NCBI GenBank assembly: GCA_021292165.1
Contig: CM037877.1
Coordinates: 106,267,858-106,331,857, forward strand
Direction: 5' to 3'
DNA: 64,000 nt
From: Shinisaurus crocodilurus
Taxonomy: Eukaryota > Chordata > Lepidosauria > Squamata > Shinisauridae
The translations under genes were made by a program, and so were the position numbers. The first letter of the stretch is position 1, and each line of letters opens with the position of its first letter. The notes beneath the pieces are model-generated. The model had not been told where the DNA came from and did no database searches. It saw only the letters and a program-made list of their open reading frames with translations. Below are positions 21,741-33,915 of this stretch, piece by piece.

Positions 21741-21910
21741 GTAGGCCTCATACATGCCTCAGTGTGTGGGAGGTGCATGATGCTCCAGTGTGGAAAATGG
21801 ATACCCGGTTGCTGAGTGAGTGTAAAGACAGGGCCTATGTCACAAACTGCCTTTTCCACCCATGTGATCTTCTACAGGTCCCTGATATTAATAAGAGTCA
21901 GTCAGTATTA
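21741..21910. other. No recognisable feature
   Basis: Short spacer. Confidence 0.5.
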
Positions 21911-22258
21911 GGGATGCATGGATTCTGTTAAATTCATTCCTTCTATGTTTCACAGATTGTCAGGAGTCTTTCATTCTCTCATCCACTCATTGACGGAATC
22001 AGATTTTTTAAACCAGAATTTCATTCAACTTGTGCTAATTCATGTTAGCGCAAATGCACTAATGCATATTAGTTAATGTGAATTAGTGCTAATCCACATT
22101 AGCATTAATGTGAATTAGTGCTACACCCCACCCAAAAGTGAAAGAAGAAGAAAAACAGTCCCCAAGTCCATAGAATCTGCTTGACTTGGATAAAGCTGGT
22201 CTGTTGCAGAATCCACAGGTCAGATTCATAGAAACCAAACTCATTTCTCCAACATTCC
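21911..22258 (-). mobile_element. MITE family M, copy M3
   Basis: TA-flanked (21909-21910, 22259-22260). Ends gggatgcatggattctg and ctccaacattcc. The centre has alternating inverted motifs such as gtgctaatt, attagcgc and aattagtgc that fold on themselves. Confidence 0.65.
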
Positions 22259-22605
22259 TAGGCAGTATTGCTTATTTCCGTTCTGGCTTTCCTTTAATGT
22301 ATTATAAGCTTTAGCACAGCAATGGGCAAATATTTATAAATGGTTTCTTGCAACCCAACAAGGCTTAGGGATGCAGTCATATAATGGAAATAATGTCCGA
22401 CACAGAAAATTAATGGATACAGTAGCTACTTCCTATTATCAATTTGCACGATCATGGTGGCACATTATTTAGCCATAGGAGTGCAAGGGGTTATTCTTCA
22501 ATGGACATAAAATGGTGCACAAAAGCTGATCCCCAAATTAGTTCTATGCTGGTGTGGACCCCATTTCCCTTTCATGAGCCAACAATGAATTCTAGCTCCA
22601 GGATC
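22259..22605. other. No recognisable feature
   Basis: Unassigned spacer. Confidence 0.5.
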
Positions 22606-23021
22606 AGGATGGGTGAAAAATTTGTTTGGTTTACTATGAGATTACCCAATTAGACCTTCCAGAACTGAACATGGAGCTGAACACAACTTGCAGCCAGAAA
22701 TCCATGCATTTCTGAGTTTCTGATGTCTTTAGCAAAACGAAAACAATTGTTCAAAAATATGCACATTTGAAAAATGTGCATGGAAAAATGCTTTTTTAAA
22801 AACAACAACAACACCAAATCAATGGATAAATGCATCAAACATGTGTACCTTTGAAAAAAATGTGCACAAAACATGCATATTTTGAAAAATGCTAAGAAAA
22901 GATATGGACACATTTTTGTGCCAAAAAAAAAAAGCCCCCACTGTGAAACTGGGACAGAACATGCCTAGCAATGGAAGAATGAGAATCTGAATGAGATTGA
23001 GCTTGACAGATTCCCTTATCG
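22606..23021 (+). mobile_element. MITE family B, copy B2
   Basis: It starts ggatgggtgaaaaatttgtt and ends near gagcttgacagattccctta, with tgcacatttgaaaaatgtgc in the interior. Boundaries approximate. Confidence 0.6.
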
Positions 23022-23088
23022 CTACTCAAGGAAGAATATTATCACCAGACAATCACCAGTGGAAATTGTGATCACTGGATGAACAGGA

Positions 23089-23425
23089 CCATAGGAAGCT
23101 GCCTTACACCAACTCAATATACAGGCCTGTGGCTCACGCTGGCTCAGCTTGTCTGAGCATGGAAAGCTAAGCAGGGTCAGGCCTGGTTATTACTTGTATG
23201 GGAGACCCCTCCTCTAGTTTCCTGCATTGAGCAGGGGGGTTGGACTCGATGGCCTTGTAGACTCCTTCCAACTCTATGATCTATGAAATCATTGGTCCAC
23301 CAATTGCAGTATTTCCTACAGTGACTGGTGGTGGCTGTCCAGGTTTTCAAGCAGGAGACTTTCACAGCCCTGCCAAGAGATGCTGGAGATTGTATTCTTC
23401 TGGATACAAGAATGTTCTCTACCAC
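23089..23425 (-). mobile_element. SINE-B, antisense, interrupted by 5S-CR1 SINE
   Basis: Left piece accataggaagctgccttac carries the CR1-like tail end, and right piece attggtccaccaattgcagt continues the body to an eroded tRNA-like head near 23420 (ctctaccactgag). The 5S-CR1 SINE sits exactly between them, so SINE-B landed first. Confidence 0.75.
23129..23290 (+). mobile_element. 5S rRNA-CR1 chimeric SINE, copy 3 (nested)
   Basis: gtggctcacgctggctcagc head, 5S core, a ttgtatgggagacc box-C variant and tail tctatgatctatgaaatc. Inserted inside SINE-B. Confidence 0.9.
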
Positions 23426-24763
23426 TGAGTAGATCACTCATGGATCCAAGACTCTGACTTCAGCCAATGCAGGCATACCATGAGCATATTATGTGTGAAT
23501 TCACCTTCAGTAACATGTTATGAACGCAGAACCTACACTCATCTTCTCCCCCTCCCCTCCCCCACACACTTAACACACACTTTATGGAAAACTAGATTTA
23601 CACTATACTATTGCTGCTGCCAACAGGATAATATAAACAATTAATTTCTTCCTGCATTAATCCCTGAAGAATTACAACAGCAATTACTTTGAATAGAATT
23701 AATTAAATGAGCTCCTGTTTAATTAGGTCTGTGTATCACAGCATTCATAGGAGAGCCATCATCTAAGAAGTACTCTCTCTTCGGGGCTTGTCGGGGCTTC
23801 CCAAAAATGTTTACTTCCTCTCTCATTAATTATCACATCCAAATCGATTAACCAAGTAATTGGTTAGCTGGTGGTTGCTACAACATCAGACTCAAGATGG
23901 TTTCTTTGTTTTGTTTTGTTTTTAAATTCACCTTTGGGGAGGCACTGAACTGGCAACTCTATTGAGCCTTTGATAACTACAAGAAGGAACAGGATGTTTC
24001 AAAGACAATCAATAATTTCCAAACACCAGACTACTAAATCTGACCCTTGGCTGAAATAGATGGGCAGTCTAATTAGAATCTGTGCTTACCTGAGATAGAT
24101 GGGTAATCTAACCCATAATATATAGCAGCCTTGATCTTTACCCAGAGAATATTGGTTTATTGGGAGGATTTGAAATGTAATACATACATACATACATACA
24201 TACATTCTTACATATATTTACCCCAAACCTGGTGTTGCTAAGGCTGGCTGAAACAGCCCCCTTCCATTCTTTTTCTTGTCACATGCTCCTGGCAAGCTGA
24301 ATGGTGCCACTAATGGCCACTGACTTACCATTGACTTACCCATGAGGAAACCCCAGGGTGGTGGTTGTTCTTTTTCTTTTCATATTGGGCTAGGATTCTT
24401 TTTTCCCTCTGTGGGGGTGAATACTCTTGTCTGTAGTTGGCGGGGGGAGCAGGAAAAAGCAGCTACTATCAGGGAAAAAGCGTGAACACACAAACAAGTG
24501 TGCAGTGACTTCCTGACTAGGAAAAGCTGAAGCTTATTTTGAGGCCATGTTGAGTTGGCTGCAACTCTTAACATGCCAGAAGCATGGGGAAGACTCAGGA
24601 TGAAAGGAGGCTCTCAAGCCAAGTGTGCCTGTAGTGGCTGCCATAACTGGAGTCCACTGCTTAAGCTGGGAACTAATATTTCACAGTAAGGCAACACATT
24701 AGGGCTAAATTAGATACATATGTGCATCCCTCCCACTCAATGTTTGTTTGTTTGCTGTAATTA
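23426..24763. other. No repeat recognised; homeodomain-site-rich patch 23590-23890; (ACAT)n at 24181-24206
   Basis: The patch has clustered TAAT cores (taatttc, aattaattaaatgag, taattag, cattaattatc). It might be conserved non-coding DNA, but AT-rich sequence gives such cores by chance. No coding exon supported. Confidence 0.4.
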
Positions 24764-25189
24764 GGTGTGTGTAAATTAGCAAAACTCAAGTTCACCAAAG
24801 TTCTCCAAATTCCATCTCGAGGCTCATTCCAGCTCCATATCGGATTGAGATTTTTTTTTCTTTTCACATGAAAATCGATCTGCATTTCCATGCATATTTT
24901 TCCAAATGTATGTATCAATTGTGCGCATTTTTAAATGTATGCATTCTTCTCCCATTGATTAAAGTGTATTTGTGTGCAGTTTTCAAAAGCACACATTTTT
25001 CATGTGATTTTTCAAATGTACGTATGTCATTGAATGCATTTGTTTGGGTCCACAAATCATGTTGCAAGCTCAGAAATGTATAGACTAGACTTCGACCACA
25101 GATTGTGTCTGAGTTCGTGTTTGGTGTGGAAGGTAAATATGGGTAAATCTTGATCAAAAACAAGTGGAAACAGATTTCTCATATATCCC
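24764..25189 (-). mobile_element. MITE family A, copy A3
   Basis: TA-flanked (24762-24763, 25190-25191). Inverted copy of the 1848 and 6006 elements: gtgtgtgtaaattagcaaaa ... gatttctcatatatccc. Confidence 0.8.
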
Positions 25190-26438
25190 TAGTTGTAATG
25201 AAAATTGTCTTTGGAAGACTGTAATTCGGAACAAATGGGCTGCTTGACACATTTTCTTCCTGCCATATGACCACTTTCAAATGCTTTTCTCTCTGTGAAA
25301 GAGGCAATTTTGAGCAGGCAAACAGCAGGCAAGGAAAAGGGTTAAGCATCCCCTCCTTCCACCAAATTTACCGATATCTGAAGCAATGTAAAATAAGAAA
25401 AGAACAAAATAAAATACTGTTGGTGCAAGGAGACATGCAATTGCATGTCACATCTACTTTGGCCTTGTGCTATACACCTGCCTTGTATCCTTCTTTTAGA
25501 TCCCCCCCCCTTTCCCCCCAGAGCTGTAGCATTACTAAATGTTTCCTGCCTTAGCCCTACATCCAGCTCCCTGTGCTCTGTCCATGGTTCCGATGACTTT
25601 ATTGCCAGTCCCAGCATAAAGCAGTTTTCTCCCGCTTCTGCCTGTCAATATCTGCATACATTCACCTACTACTGGGACTGAAGGTACTCTGTCCACTAGG
25701 ACATGGCTTCTCTCACTCTGTTTGGGCCTCAAATGTGACACAAGGGAAAACTTTATTTTCCATGTGTTGCTCGGCCCCCGAAAAGCATTTGTGTAACTTG
25801 ATACCTGACCAATCTGGATTGACACCTTGCTCACAGTTAGGCTGCTTAAATCCTATCAAAACTGGCTCCCACATGCATGAGCATCACACAGTGTCATAGT
25901 GCTCACAGTTGCATCACTTGTTGCCTGAGGATGAACATGTGAATTGCCTTCCATTGAAAAGTCCTGCATTTGAAGTGATAAAAGCCATGCCTGGAGCATT
26001 TGAGCGGTGATGGCTGTTTAGCTCATCCAAATCAGGTATGCTGCCCTCAGAAATCCCTCAGCATCCCAAATCCTTAAGGCATTTACACACAATTTAATCA
26101 GGGCTGTCTCTTGCCATCAAACTTCATTCCAAACAAGGGTTTTGGATCACAGCCTGATCCAAGTGTTTGAGTTTATGAACGTGATAAAATAGTTTGTGAA
26201 AGCAATAATATGAGCAGGGAGCACTGTTTAAAATATGTTCTCTGCATTGTCTTCCTTGGGCATCATTACTAAGCAATGCATCCTTTTAAGCAATATTAAG
26301 CTGTGGAATTCTGTCTTTTCCTAAGAGTAGGGGAATGGAAATAGATCCGTAGCTTACTACTATTGCCATATGCATGAATTGGCTTACTTAGTATCAGCAT
26401 GTTTGTCACCAGCAAGAGCTGCACTGTAAATGACCACC
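25190..26438. other. No recognisable feature
   Basis: About 1.2 kb, possibly single-copy host DNA. Frames at 25267-25834 show no domain. Confidence 0.5.
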
Positions 26439-26687
26439 TAATTTATTTATTTATTTATTTATTTATTATATTTATACCCCGCCTTTTTTTCCTTCAAGGA
26501 ACCCAAGGTGGCTTACATAATCCTCCTCCTCCTCCTCCTCCTCCTCTCCATTTTATCCTCACAACAACCCTGTGAGGTAGGTTAGGCTGGGAGTCAGTGA
26601 CTGGCCCAAAGTCACCCAGTGAGTTTCATGGCTGAGCGGGGACTAGAACCCAGATCTCCCGAGTCCCAGTCCAACACTCTCCGGCAC
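26439..26687 (-). mobile_element. SINE-A, copy with expanded (CTC)n
   Basis: (ttta)n, ataccccgcc, 'aaggaacccaaggtggctta', an uninterrupted (CTC)n at 26521-26548, and the body through cagtccaacactct. The triplet tract lies inside the SINE body and varies between copies. Confidence 0.85.
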
Positions 26688-26774
26688 TGAATTTTGTTCT
26701 GACTTCACTGTTTACAACTCTCCCCCCCACACACACACCCCATATGTATTGTATAAAAAAACTGAACCTCTCCA

Positions 26775-26908
26775 TAATACTCCATGCAACTGATAGAGTC
26801 GACTATACTCCATGAAAGCTTATGTCAGAATACATTTGTTAGTCTTTAAGGTGTCACAAGACTCTTTGTTGATTTTGCTGCAATAGACTAATATGGCTCC
26901 AGAAATGG
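26775..26908. repeat. Dispersed tetrapod-type repeat
   Basis: ccatgaaagcttatgtcaga, ttgttagtctttaaggtg and caatagactaatatggctcc match a repeat I know from reptile genomes, whose family name I cannot give with confidence. Confidence 0.55.
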
Positions 26909-28059
26909 TATGCGTGGATGTTTCCTTTGCTGTTGAATCCCAGACTGACAAATTTCAATACTTTTAAAAATCAGTTTCCCTCCCAGCTTGTGTTATGGTA
27001 GTAAAGGAAATGTATCAGTCTTACTCTCCTGACTGAGAAAAGGCTCTCTGCCAATACAACGGAGAGATTGGCATGCACTCAACTTGTTCACGTTGAAGCT
27101 ACATTTTATTTTGCTTTGCTAGAACAAGTCAGCTTATTATGTGCTTATATATGTATCATAAATATGATGGGGGTGGGGGTGGGACTAAGAGTGGTTAACT
27201 CCCAACCATAGTTCAGCTATATTTAACCCCTTCCTCACCTCTCATGGTTAGCTACTTTTCCCTCCCCCTCTGCCATTCTCTTGTCTGCTTCACTGCCAAC
27301 AATTTGTTTGTAAGCACCTTGGAGAATATGCCAGTCCTTTTTCTTATATTCCAAAGTGCCACATAATAATGGCACTCCAATTCAAAAGCAACAACATTCA
27401 CACATCACATTATTACGTCATATCTGTGAGTTGGTTAAAAACAGGAACAGAAGGATTTATTGCCATTATCTAAGCATATGTAATTTCTACCAATAGTGTG
27501 TGTGTGTGTGTGTGTGTGTGCGTGCGTGCGCGCGCGGGCGTGCGCGGGCGTGTATGCACACACAGAGACCTCAGATACAGAAAATGGTTTTTAAGTGCAG
27601 AAAAAGAAATATTCTGTTTCTTCTTTATCAACAGAACTTCTAATAGCTAGTTGCCCTGTGACAGAATATTTGGCCAGACAACTAGGCTGCAAAAACCATT
27701 CACCACCTGTTGGGTATGCAGTCTCACTTCAGAACTGCCTCCTTACTACAAATATTTTAATTTTATTATTCATTGATTGGTATTTCTATCCTGCCTTTCA
27801 ATTAAAAAAAATGCAAGATGGCTTCCAATACTAAATCAATGTTAAGAACAAAGACATAACTGAAGAAAATACCCTCAATAAAACAACAATAATAAAAAAA
27901 ATTTAAAGAACAGGGGGATATAATTCATTAAGCTTAGGGGAGGGGGATGGCACGTAAAACTGAGTAATGTGGGTGCCAGGAAACTATCTCTTGGGAGGAT
28001 GCTGTAATATGAAAACATTTATACTGAAGGACTCTACATGATTTTTTATAAATACATAA
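26909..28059. other. Mostly unassigned; Z-DNA-prone tract and possible LINE tail
   Basis: (TG)n grading into CG-rich alternation at 27496-27552. 27755-27870 (tattgattggtatttctatcctgcc-like) resembles an antisense LINE tail, low confidence. Confidence 0.45.
27496..27552 (+). repeat. (TG)n-(CG)-rich alternating tract
   Basis: About 57 bp of nearly strict purine-pyrimidine alternation, grading from TG to CG-rich repeats; predicted to favour Z-DNA under supercoiling. Confidence 0.85.
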
Positions 28060-28356
28060 ATGAATAAAATAACTGAGACACCAGCACAGAAAGCCCCAGT
28101 ACCATCACCATCTACCTAGCCTTTGATGAAGGGCCTTCCCAACTGCTTCTGAGATAGCTCCACCAACAATGCTTTGTAGTTTGTAATAATCTAAGCTGGA
28201 TGTTTCCAGGTTGTGGATAACTGTATCCAGGCTATCTCTACCCAAGGGAAGCCACACTGGTGAAAGTTGTTTGCCTAGCTAAGCCGATGGAAGGTGTTTG
28301 CCCAGCACGTCAAGTTCTACAATTACCCACAGGCTGTGTACTTGATCCTGAAGGGC

Positions 28357-28431
28357 AGGGGTGGGCAACTTGTGGCCCTCCAGTTGTTTTGGCCTACAAT
28401 TCCCATCCACCCTAGCCAGCATAGCCCACCC
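28357..28431 (+). mobile_element. hAT MITE, left half
   Basis: caggggtgggcaacttgtgg, ccctccag and ctacaattcccatcc match the left half of the 136-bp family. The right half is lost. Confidence 0.7.
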
Positions 28432-28567
28432 CTTTCCCACTGGTTTAATGTAGATATAAAACAGCATGACGGATAAAGTGGGGCCCTGCAGAACTCCACA
28501 GTATGAATGTGACAACACAAAGTAAAAGCCTTGCTGCACTATCTTCTGGAATTGATCCATCATCTAG

Positions 28568-28998
28568 GATCGTAACCACCCATGTGCAGTGCCCCCAATA
28601 CCCACAAACGAGTGATGTTCGAGATCACCAGGATTCTCTGAACATCGTCTCACTACTCGTCTCGTGCCCGATTCCCATTTGCATTCGTGATCGCTGTTTG
28701 CTCTGTGCAAATGCACAAACCGAGCAGCAATCGAACAGGAGGTTTGTGCAACTTTCCCCAAATTAGTGCACATTTCCTCCATAGACTAAAGAGGGGCTGA
28801 TTTAGTCTATGGAGGAAATTTGCACAAATTAGGAAATGTGTGCAAATTGAACTGGGCATCAGGAATGGGACAAACATGAGCACATGTTCAAAACCTTACA
28901 AATATTTTTGGCAGATGCATGCTTGCACGTGCATTCAGAGCTTCAAACAGGGCATGCTAGCATGTTTTGCATGCAAAAACGAAATTTTTATACATCCC
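28568..28998. mobile_element. Palindromic MITE inside the L2 body
   Basis: A perfect 19-bp inverted repeat (28772-28790 with 28801-28819, 10-nt loop) extends imperfectly to ~31 bp per arm. The right end is atacatccc|TA. The left end is uncertain (TA|ggatcgtaac). Confidence 0.55.
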
Positions 28999-29822
28999 TA
29001 CTCTGGCAGATGGTCCAAAGGATCCCATCGCCAATGATATCTAAAGCTGCTGAGAAGTCCAAAAGAACCAAAAGGGTTGCAGTAGCCTTATCCTTCTCAT
29101 TTCATCGGTGACCAAGGCTGTTATCATAACAAACCCATGTTGGAAGGCATACTGAAATGAGGTCAGATAATCAGTGTCATCCATGGGCACCTGGAGTTGG
29201 CCACCACCAATGTGAGCACCTTGCCCCCAAAAGGGAGATGTGCAGCTGCCAAGAAGGATTTATTTATGAGTGTCTGATTGACTATGTCCTTCAAGGCAAC
29301 CAGGCCTTCCCTTCTCTTAAAGAGGCATTAATCACCTCCTGGACCTACCCAGTCATTCTCCCACAACAAGATGCCATAGCCTAAACAGGTGATAGGCTAC
29401 ACTTCTCCAAGCTTGTCCCTATCCTCAGTCAGGCCCCAACAACTGAAAATCATCCAAGCAATGTGGATTACTAGATGGTCCCCTGGACCCATTCTGTATC
29501 TGCATTGCTTTTAAAGTGGCCTCCAAGTTGAAGCAGATTGGAATGATTCCATCTTTTTCATGGTAGGCCTCCAAAGGTTCCTTAAGATCACCCTTGAGGG
29601 TCTACATGGAACTCATCTTCACCCATGTGGAGCAGCACTGTATATACACAATGGAGTTTGGAAAGAATTCCCTTTTTGCCACCATCACAACAGAGTAGCT
29701 CTAGAATTACATATTTCCAGTTTGTGTTTAGTAAGACTTGGCTTGAGTCCCCCCCCCCTCCATTTGTATTCAAGCCATCATCCCAACTCCTTCAGTGCCC
29801 CCTATCTCCCTGATGTAGGGAT

Positions 29823-30441
29823 GTATTAGAGTTCCATGGGGGGGGACTTAATGGGCTTTTTCTAGTTTGGCCCTGCAGATTATGTTCTGTTTCCTCCTGC
29901 TGGCATCAACTGGATCTGATGTGAGTTGGACCAATATGTGGATTCTGTTTGGGTTTTTTTTTTTTTTTAAATGATAGCAGTTTGCACATTGTGTGTGTGT
30001 GTGTGTGTGTGTAGGGAGGGAGGGATCTTGAAATTTGCACAAATGGTGCTATTAAAAAAATGGTGATCTTGTGCAAGTGTGCACGATAATTGCAAGTCTG
30101 CCTGTCCAATACCTAGCCCTGCAGAGACATATTCCCCTCTTGTAAATATCCTTGTCAGTTTCATCCTCTCCACCAACTGCTTCCTTTAGCTCAGCAGAGC
30201 CATTAGCCAAACATGCCAAAGAACATGTCAGTTTCTTCCTCCACTTCAGCACTTCCTGAGCAAAGGGCACAAATGGTGCAAATGGCAGAACCGGGGTGGG
30301 GGGGGGATGTGCAAAACTTTTCCAGAATTGGAAAAAAAATCCACTACAGTCCAACACTGCTTACTGAATTGGAAATGCTGCAGAATCCCATCAGGCTTAA
30401 GCAGAATGGAATTCCCAACATCGCACATCCCTGGTGTACAA
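29823..30441 (+). mobile_element. MITE-like composite with (TG)n
   Basis: It begins gggatgtattagagttccat after TA and ends catcgcacatccc. Internal tgatgtgagttggaccaata and poly-T/(TG)n (29991-30012). A related inverted copy lies at 42961-43240 (gtacaaatcatgtcgacgcc, tggcaatttgcat). Confidence 0.5.
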
Positions 30442-30628
30442 AGAAGCTATCCAGCATGAGCCAACATTTAGGAATGATGGTGTCTACATGACAACCCATA
30501 TCATCTCTGCATTCCACATATCTACCAAGGCTTCAGTGTGAGTGTCAAATAGGTTCCATGTGAGCATATTTGCTCCTTTGACAGATTTCAGTGTGGAGGT
30601 TTAAAACTGCTCTGATCCTCTATGGCAG

Positions 30629-30760
30629 GAACAGGCAACGTGTGGTCCTCCAGATGTTGTTGGATGCAACTCTGTCATCCCTGACCATTGGGCAAGCTGC
30701 CTGGCAGTGATGGGGGTTGGAATCCAGCAACATCTGGAGGGTCAACAGTTGCTGACCCTA
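30629..30760 (+). mobile_element. hAT MITE, 3' end displaced by MITE K1
   Basis: caggaacaggcaacgtgtgg start, an internal palindromic centre, then ccagcaacatctggagggtc and gttgctgaccc. The MITE at 30761 then begins at a TA, suggesting that it landed in the hAT terminus. Confidence 0.6.
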
Positions 30761-31128
30761 GGGGTGGGTGATCTGCTGGGGCCCAACATGCCTCCGGCTT
30801 GGCAGACACCGCTGCTGCACCTGCCGAGCCAGGCCAAAAGCTGGCATGCCAGTCTTTTGGGTTCCCATCAGGCTGCTGTTTACATAGAAAATGCCTTAAG
30901 ATACGTCAAAAGCAGCCACAACTTGTGCAAATTATGGCCACTTTAGGTGTATTATAAGGCACTATCTACATAAACAGCGGCCTGACAGGAACCTGGAAGT
31001 CGCTTCCCCGCTCAACTCAGGAGAACACAATTCGAGCCAGGAAAAAGGTAAGCAGGACAGAGTTCAGGGGGTCTAGCCCAGTTAGTCTGTCAGATTTCCA
31101 CCCCCCGAATGAAATCCTCACACATCCC
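30761..31128 (+). mobile_element. Hairpin MITE family K, copy K1
   Basis: TA-flanked (30759-30760, 31129-31130). ggggtgggtgatctgct ... ctcacacatccc. Internal aggctgctgtttacatagaa pairs with the ctacataaacagcggcctga side. Same plan as 36560-36937. Confidence 0.7.
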
Positions 31129-31130
31129 TA

Positions 31131-32576
31131 GCTGACTCCTGCTCTATTATCTCTTTTATACACCTTGCTCCCTTGCCTGCTATATATTCCAGGTATGGCC
31201 CACGTTAGGTGGGGAGATCAGTCTAGGAGAGCCCATGACTGCATTATCTCCCATTTCATTTCATGCTCATTTATTACATTTCTATACTACTACCCAATAG
31301 CCAAAGCTCTCTGTGTGGTTTACACAGATTAAAAACCTTTAAAAAAATACAATATTGTACATAATGTAAAAACAGTTTACATACAAACATATAGACATAC
31401 ACACACATCCAAACAATTTTAACAATGATTTCTTCAGCACTTGTAAATGCATGATCTGTATGTTCCACCTGGTGGCACTCGTGTTAGTCACTATGTCTGC
31501 AATGCTACATAGGCCAATCTAGAAGCAAGCTCCATTGAATACAGTGGGATTTTGTACTACGTAAACATTCATAGGATTATGGTCCACCCATGTGAACCCA
31601 CATGCAATTATAGTTTGAATCACATCATGCAAAAGAAGAAGAAGAAAATGTATATTCATGTGAATAGACTCATCACCCCTGAATTGATAGTGCTTTCCAT
31701 AACTGCTCTTTTAATTAGAAGTTCTTAACAATTCCTTTCACATTTCACACCTCAGAGAAAAGAAACCCCTTCATGCTTCTGAAGGGTTAACATCATTATC
31801 TATAAAAAGTTATCCCAAGGTACAGGACTTACATATATTTTACTTTCTTAACAGGTGAGAAATGGTGAGAAGTCAGAGTTACTTAATGGAAGCAAATCCC
31901 AGCCGTTTCTTGCCATTGATTGTCCTTTCTTCACCAAGACTATTAAGACAATCATTTTGGAAAGTGCTATCTGCGGTTGCTAATTGATGAGATCTGAAGT
32001 GTGCAAAGGAGGATAATTTAAATGCAAAGGTTTGGGTCTTTGTATCAAACATAATGAGACACATAAATCATTCTATACCTTTCAGATGGGAAGCACTGAT
32101 TTTCCTCATTAGCCCTTTCAAGTATTTCTCATGTAATTAATGCCTAAGAAGAAATGGAGTGGGGGGGGGATCCTCACATGGTGTGATGATTCTCTCTAAG
32201 ACAGAACTAAATGAGACTCTGAACAAATTGATGGTGACTGGCACTCACACTATGCTTACCACCAACCAGCGCAAATCATTCAGGAATTGTGGAATGGAAC
32301 TTGAGAGCTGCTGTTGTTCAAAATCTCTTCAGGGATCTGGTGAGGATAAAAAGATATCCCATTGTGTGGGTGACTTGGGGGTAAGTCAGGTTTTGAGCCA
32401 AGCCTAAATTACTTGACCTATTGAAATCAGTGGAACTTAAGTTAGTCACAACTAACTTAAGTCTCATTCATTTCAGTTGACCTACTCTAAGTATGACTAA
32501 GGTTGGCTCCAACCACAAAGCTTGTGTGTGTGTATGCACATTTTCAGCAGTGCTGAGAAGAAAGGGAAAAAACCCC
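31131..32576. other. Mostly unassigned; LINE tail at 31263-31345; foldback at 31500-31590
   Basis: An antisense L2-type tail (tttctatactactacccaat, aaagctctctgtgtggttta) and a foldback mini-element (gcaagctccattgaatacag) are recognisable. The rest is unassigned. Confidence 0.45.
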
Positions 32577-32857
32577 CACAAGAGGTAGTGATGGCCACCA
32601 ATTTGTATGCATTTAAAAGGGGATTGGACAAATTCATGGAGGATAAGGCTATCAATGGCTACTAGTCCTGGTGGCTATGCTAGAGGCAATATGCCTGTGT
32701 ATATCAGTTGCTGGGGAACATGGGTGGGAGGGTGCTGTTATACATCATGTCTTGCTTGTGGGTTTCCTGTGAGCAGCTGGTTGGCCACTGTGTGAACAGA
32801 ATGCTGGACTAGATGGACCCTTCATCTGATCCAGCATGGCTCGTCTTTTTATGTTCT
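32577..32857 (+). mobile_element. CR1 LINE 3' end
   Basis: aaaaggggattggacaaatt, gctggactagatggaccc, ctgatccagcatggctc and tatgttctt are diagnostic CR1 3'-UTR and tail blocks. 5' truncated, which is normal for CR1. Confidence 0.8.
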
Positions 32858-33265
32858 TGGTCTGTCCTTGTTCTCCAGCATTTGAGCCCTTTTGTAAGTT
32901 GTATCTAGGGTGTGTGGATACAATATTTAGATATGCACACATAGAAACATAAATCTTGGTGAGATCCACATTCTTTTGGGATCCACATTTACCATCTAAG
33001 GTTTTGTTTCTGTTGGTGTTATCCAACAAATGTTTTCTGTCCATGGGCTTTTTTAAAGCTCAGCATTAATAGGCTATTTTCAACTTGCATGCACTTAATT
33101 TTATATATTCAAAGACACAAGGGATTCTATTGTTCTCTATGTCAGTGAAATGGGAATCCTATGCACATGTGGAGTATTTAATATTTTTATTTGATGACTA
33201 ATGTAAAGCTTAAATGGAAGCCAATAAATTAAGCTATGCTCAAAGTATAAAAACAACAACAACCC
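32858..33265. other. No recognisable feature
   Basis: Unassigned. Confidence 0.5.
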
Positions 33266-33415
33266 TTAAGGTGCTAGAGCACATGAGAGAGCACATGATT
33301 TGCATCTACAAGGCCCCTGGCTCAGTCCCCTGTGTCCCCATCTAAAGGACATTTAGTAGTAACAGTCATGATGGGAAAGACCACTGCTAAGATCTGATAG
33401 AGCTGCATATTTTTA
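33266..33415 (+). mobile_element. SINE-B fragment
   Basis: gctagagcacatgagagagc, tttgcatctacaaggcccct and ggctcagtccc preserve a decayed tRNA-like head; gggaaagaccactgctaaga continues the body. The tail is absent. Confidence 0.5.
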
Positions 33416-33454
33416 TACCTTACCTCCATATGATCATATGCAGCATTTCAATTT

Positions 33455-33915
33455 TCACATATTAATTTTTATTATTTATTCATTTAAAATATTTATTGGC
33501 TGCCTTTCAGGGCAGAAGCCCTCCCAAGGCAGTGTACAACAATAAAACTCATAAAACTGATACAATATTAAGAGCAATAAAAACACAATAAGACACAATA
33601 AAAACAGCAACAGTAGCAATCATATCAGGAGAAGGCCAGAGTATAATATGTTTTCAAGTCCTTCTTAATAGGCTGCAATGATGAAGCATGATGGTGGCTC
33701 CTGATGGCAACTTATTCCAGAAGTGTGGGGCTACTGCGCAGAAGGCCCTCTCATGTGTGGTTGCCCACCTAATTGCTTTCACAGGAGGGCAAATGAGAAG
33801 GGCCTCTCTTGCTGATCTTAAAATGCAGGTAGCCTGATATGGGTGAAGGCGGTCCTTCAAGTAATTTGGCAAAGAGACTTAAAATTGAGGCCATTTCATG
33901 TAAGGCTGAGCCAAA
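33455..33915 (-). mobile_element. L2-group LINE 3' end with C-terminal codons
   Basis: A minus-strand frame at 33872-33654 includes YLKDRLHPYQ, ERAFCAVAPHFWNKLPSG, matching the extreme C-terminus typical of L2/CR1 RT proteins (xxWNxLP motif). An A/T-rich UTR follows to 33455. 5' truncated. Confidence 0.75.

Larger units (their letters stand above)
28060..29560 (-). mobile_element. Decayed L2-group LINE body, interrupted twice
   Basis: Read on the minus strand, the segment near 29040-29075 gives 'LLVLLDFSAALDI', which matches the L2/CR1 RT motif around the first catalytic Asp (LLxLLDLSAAFDT). 28440-28500 gives GPTLSVMLFYIYIKPV, the following motif (SxLSPMLFNIYMxPL). Frameshifts and stops are frequent. 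Interrupted by a hAT MITE half (28357-28431) and by a palindromic MITE (28568-28998). An old inactive copy. Confidence 0.7.
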
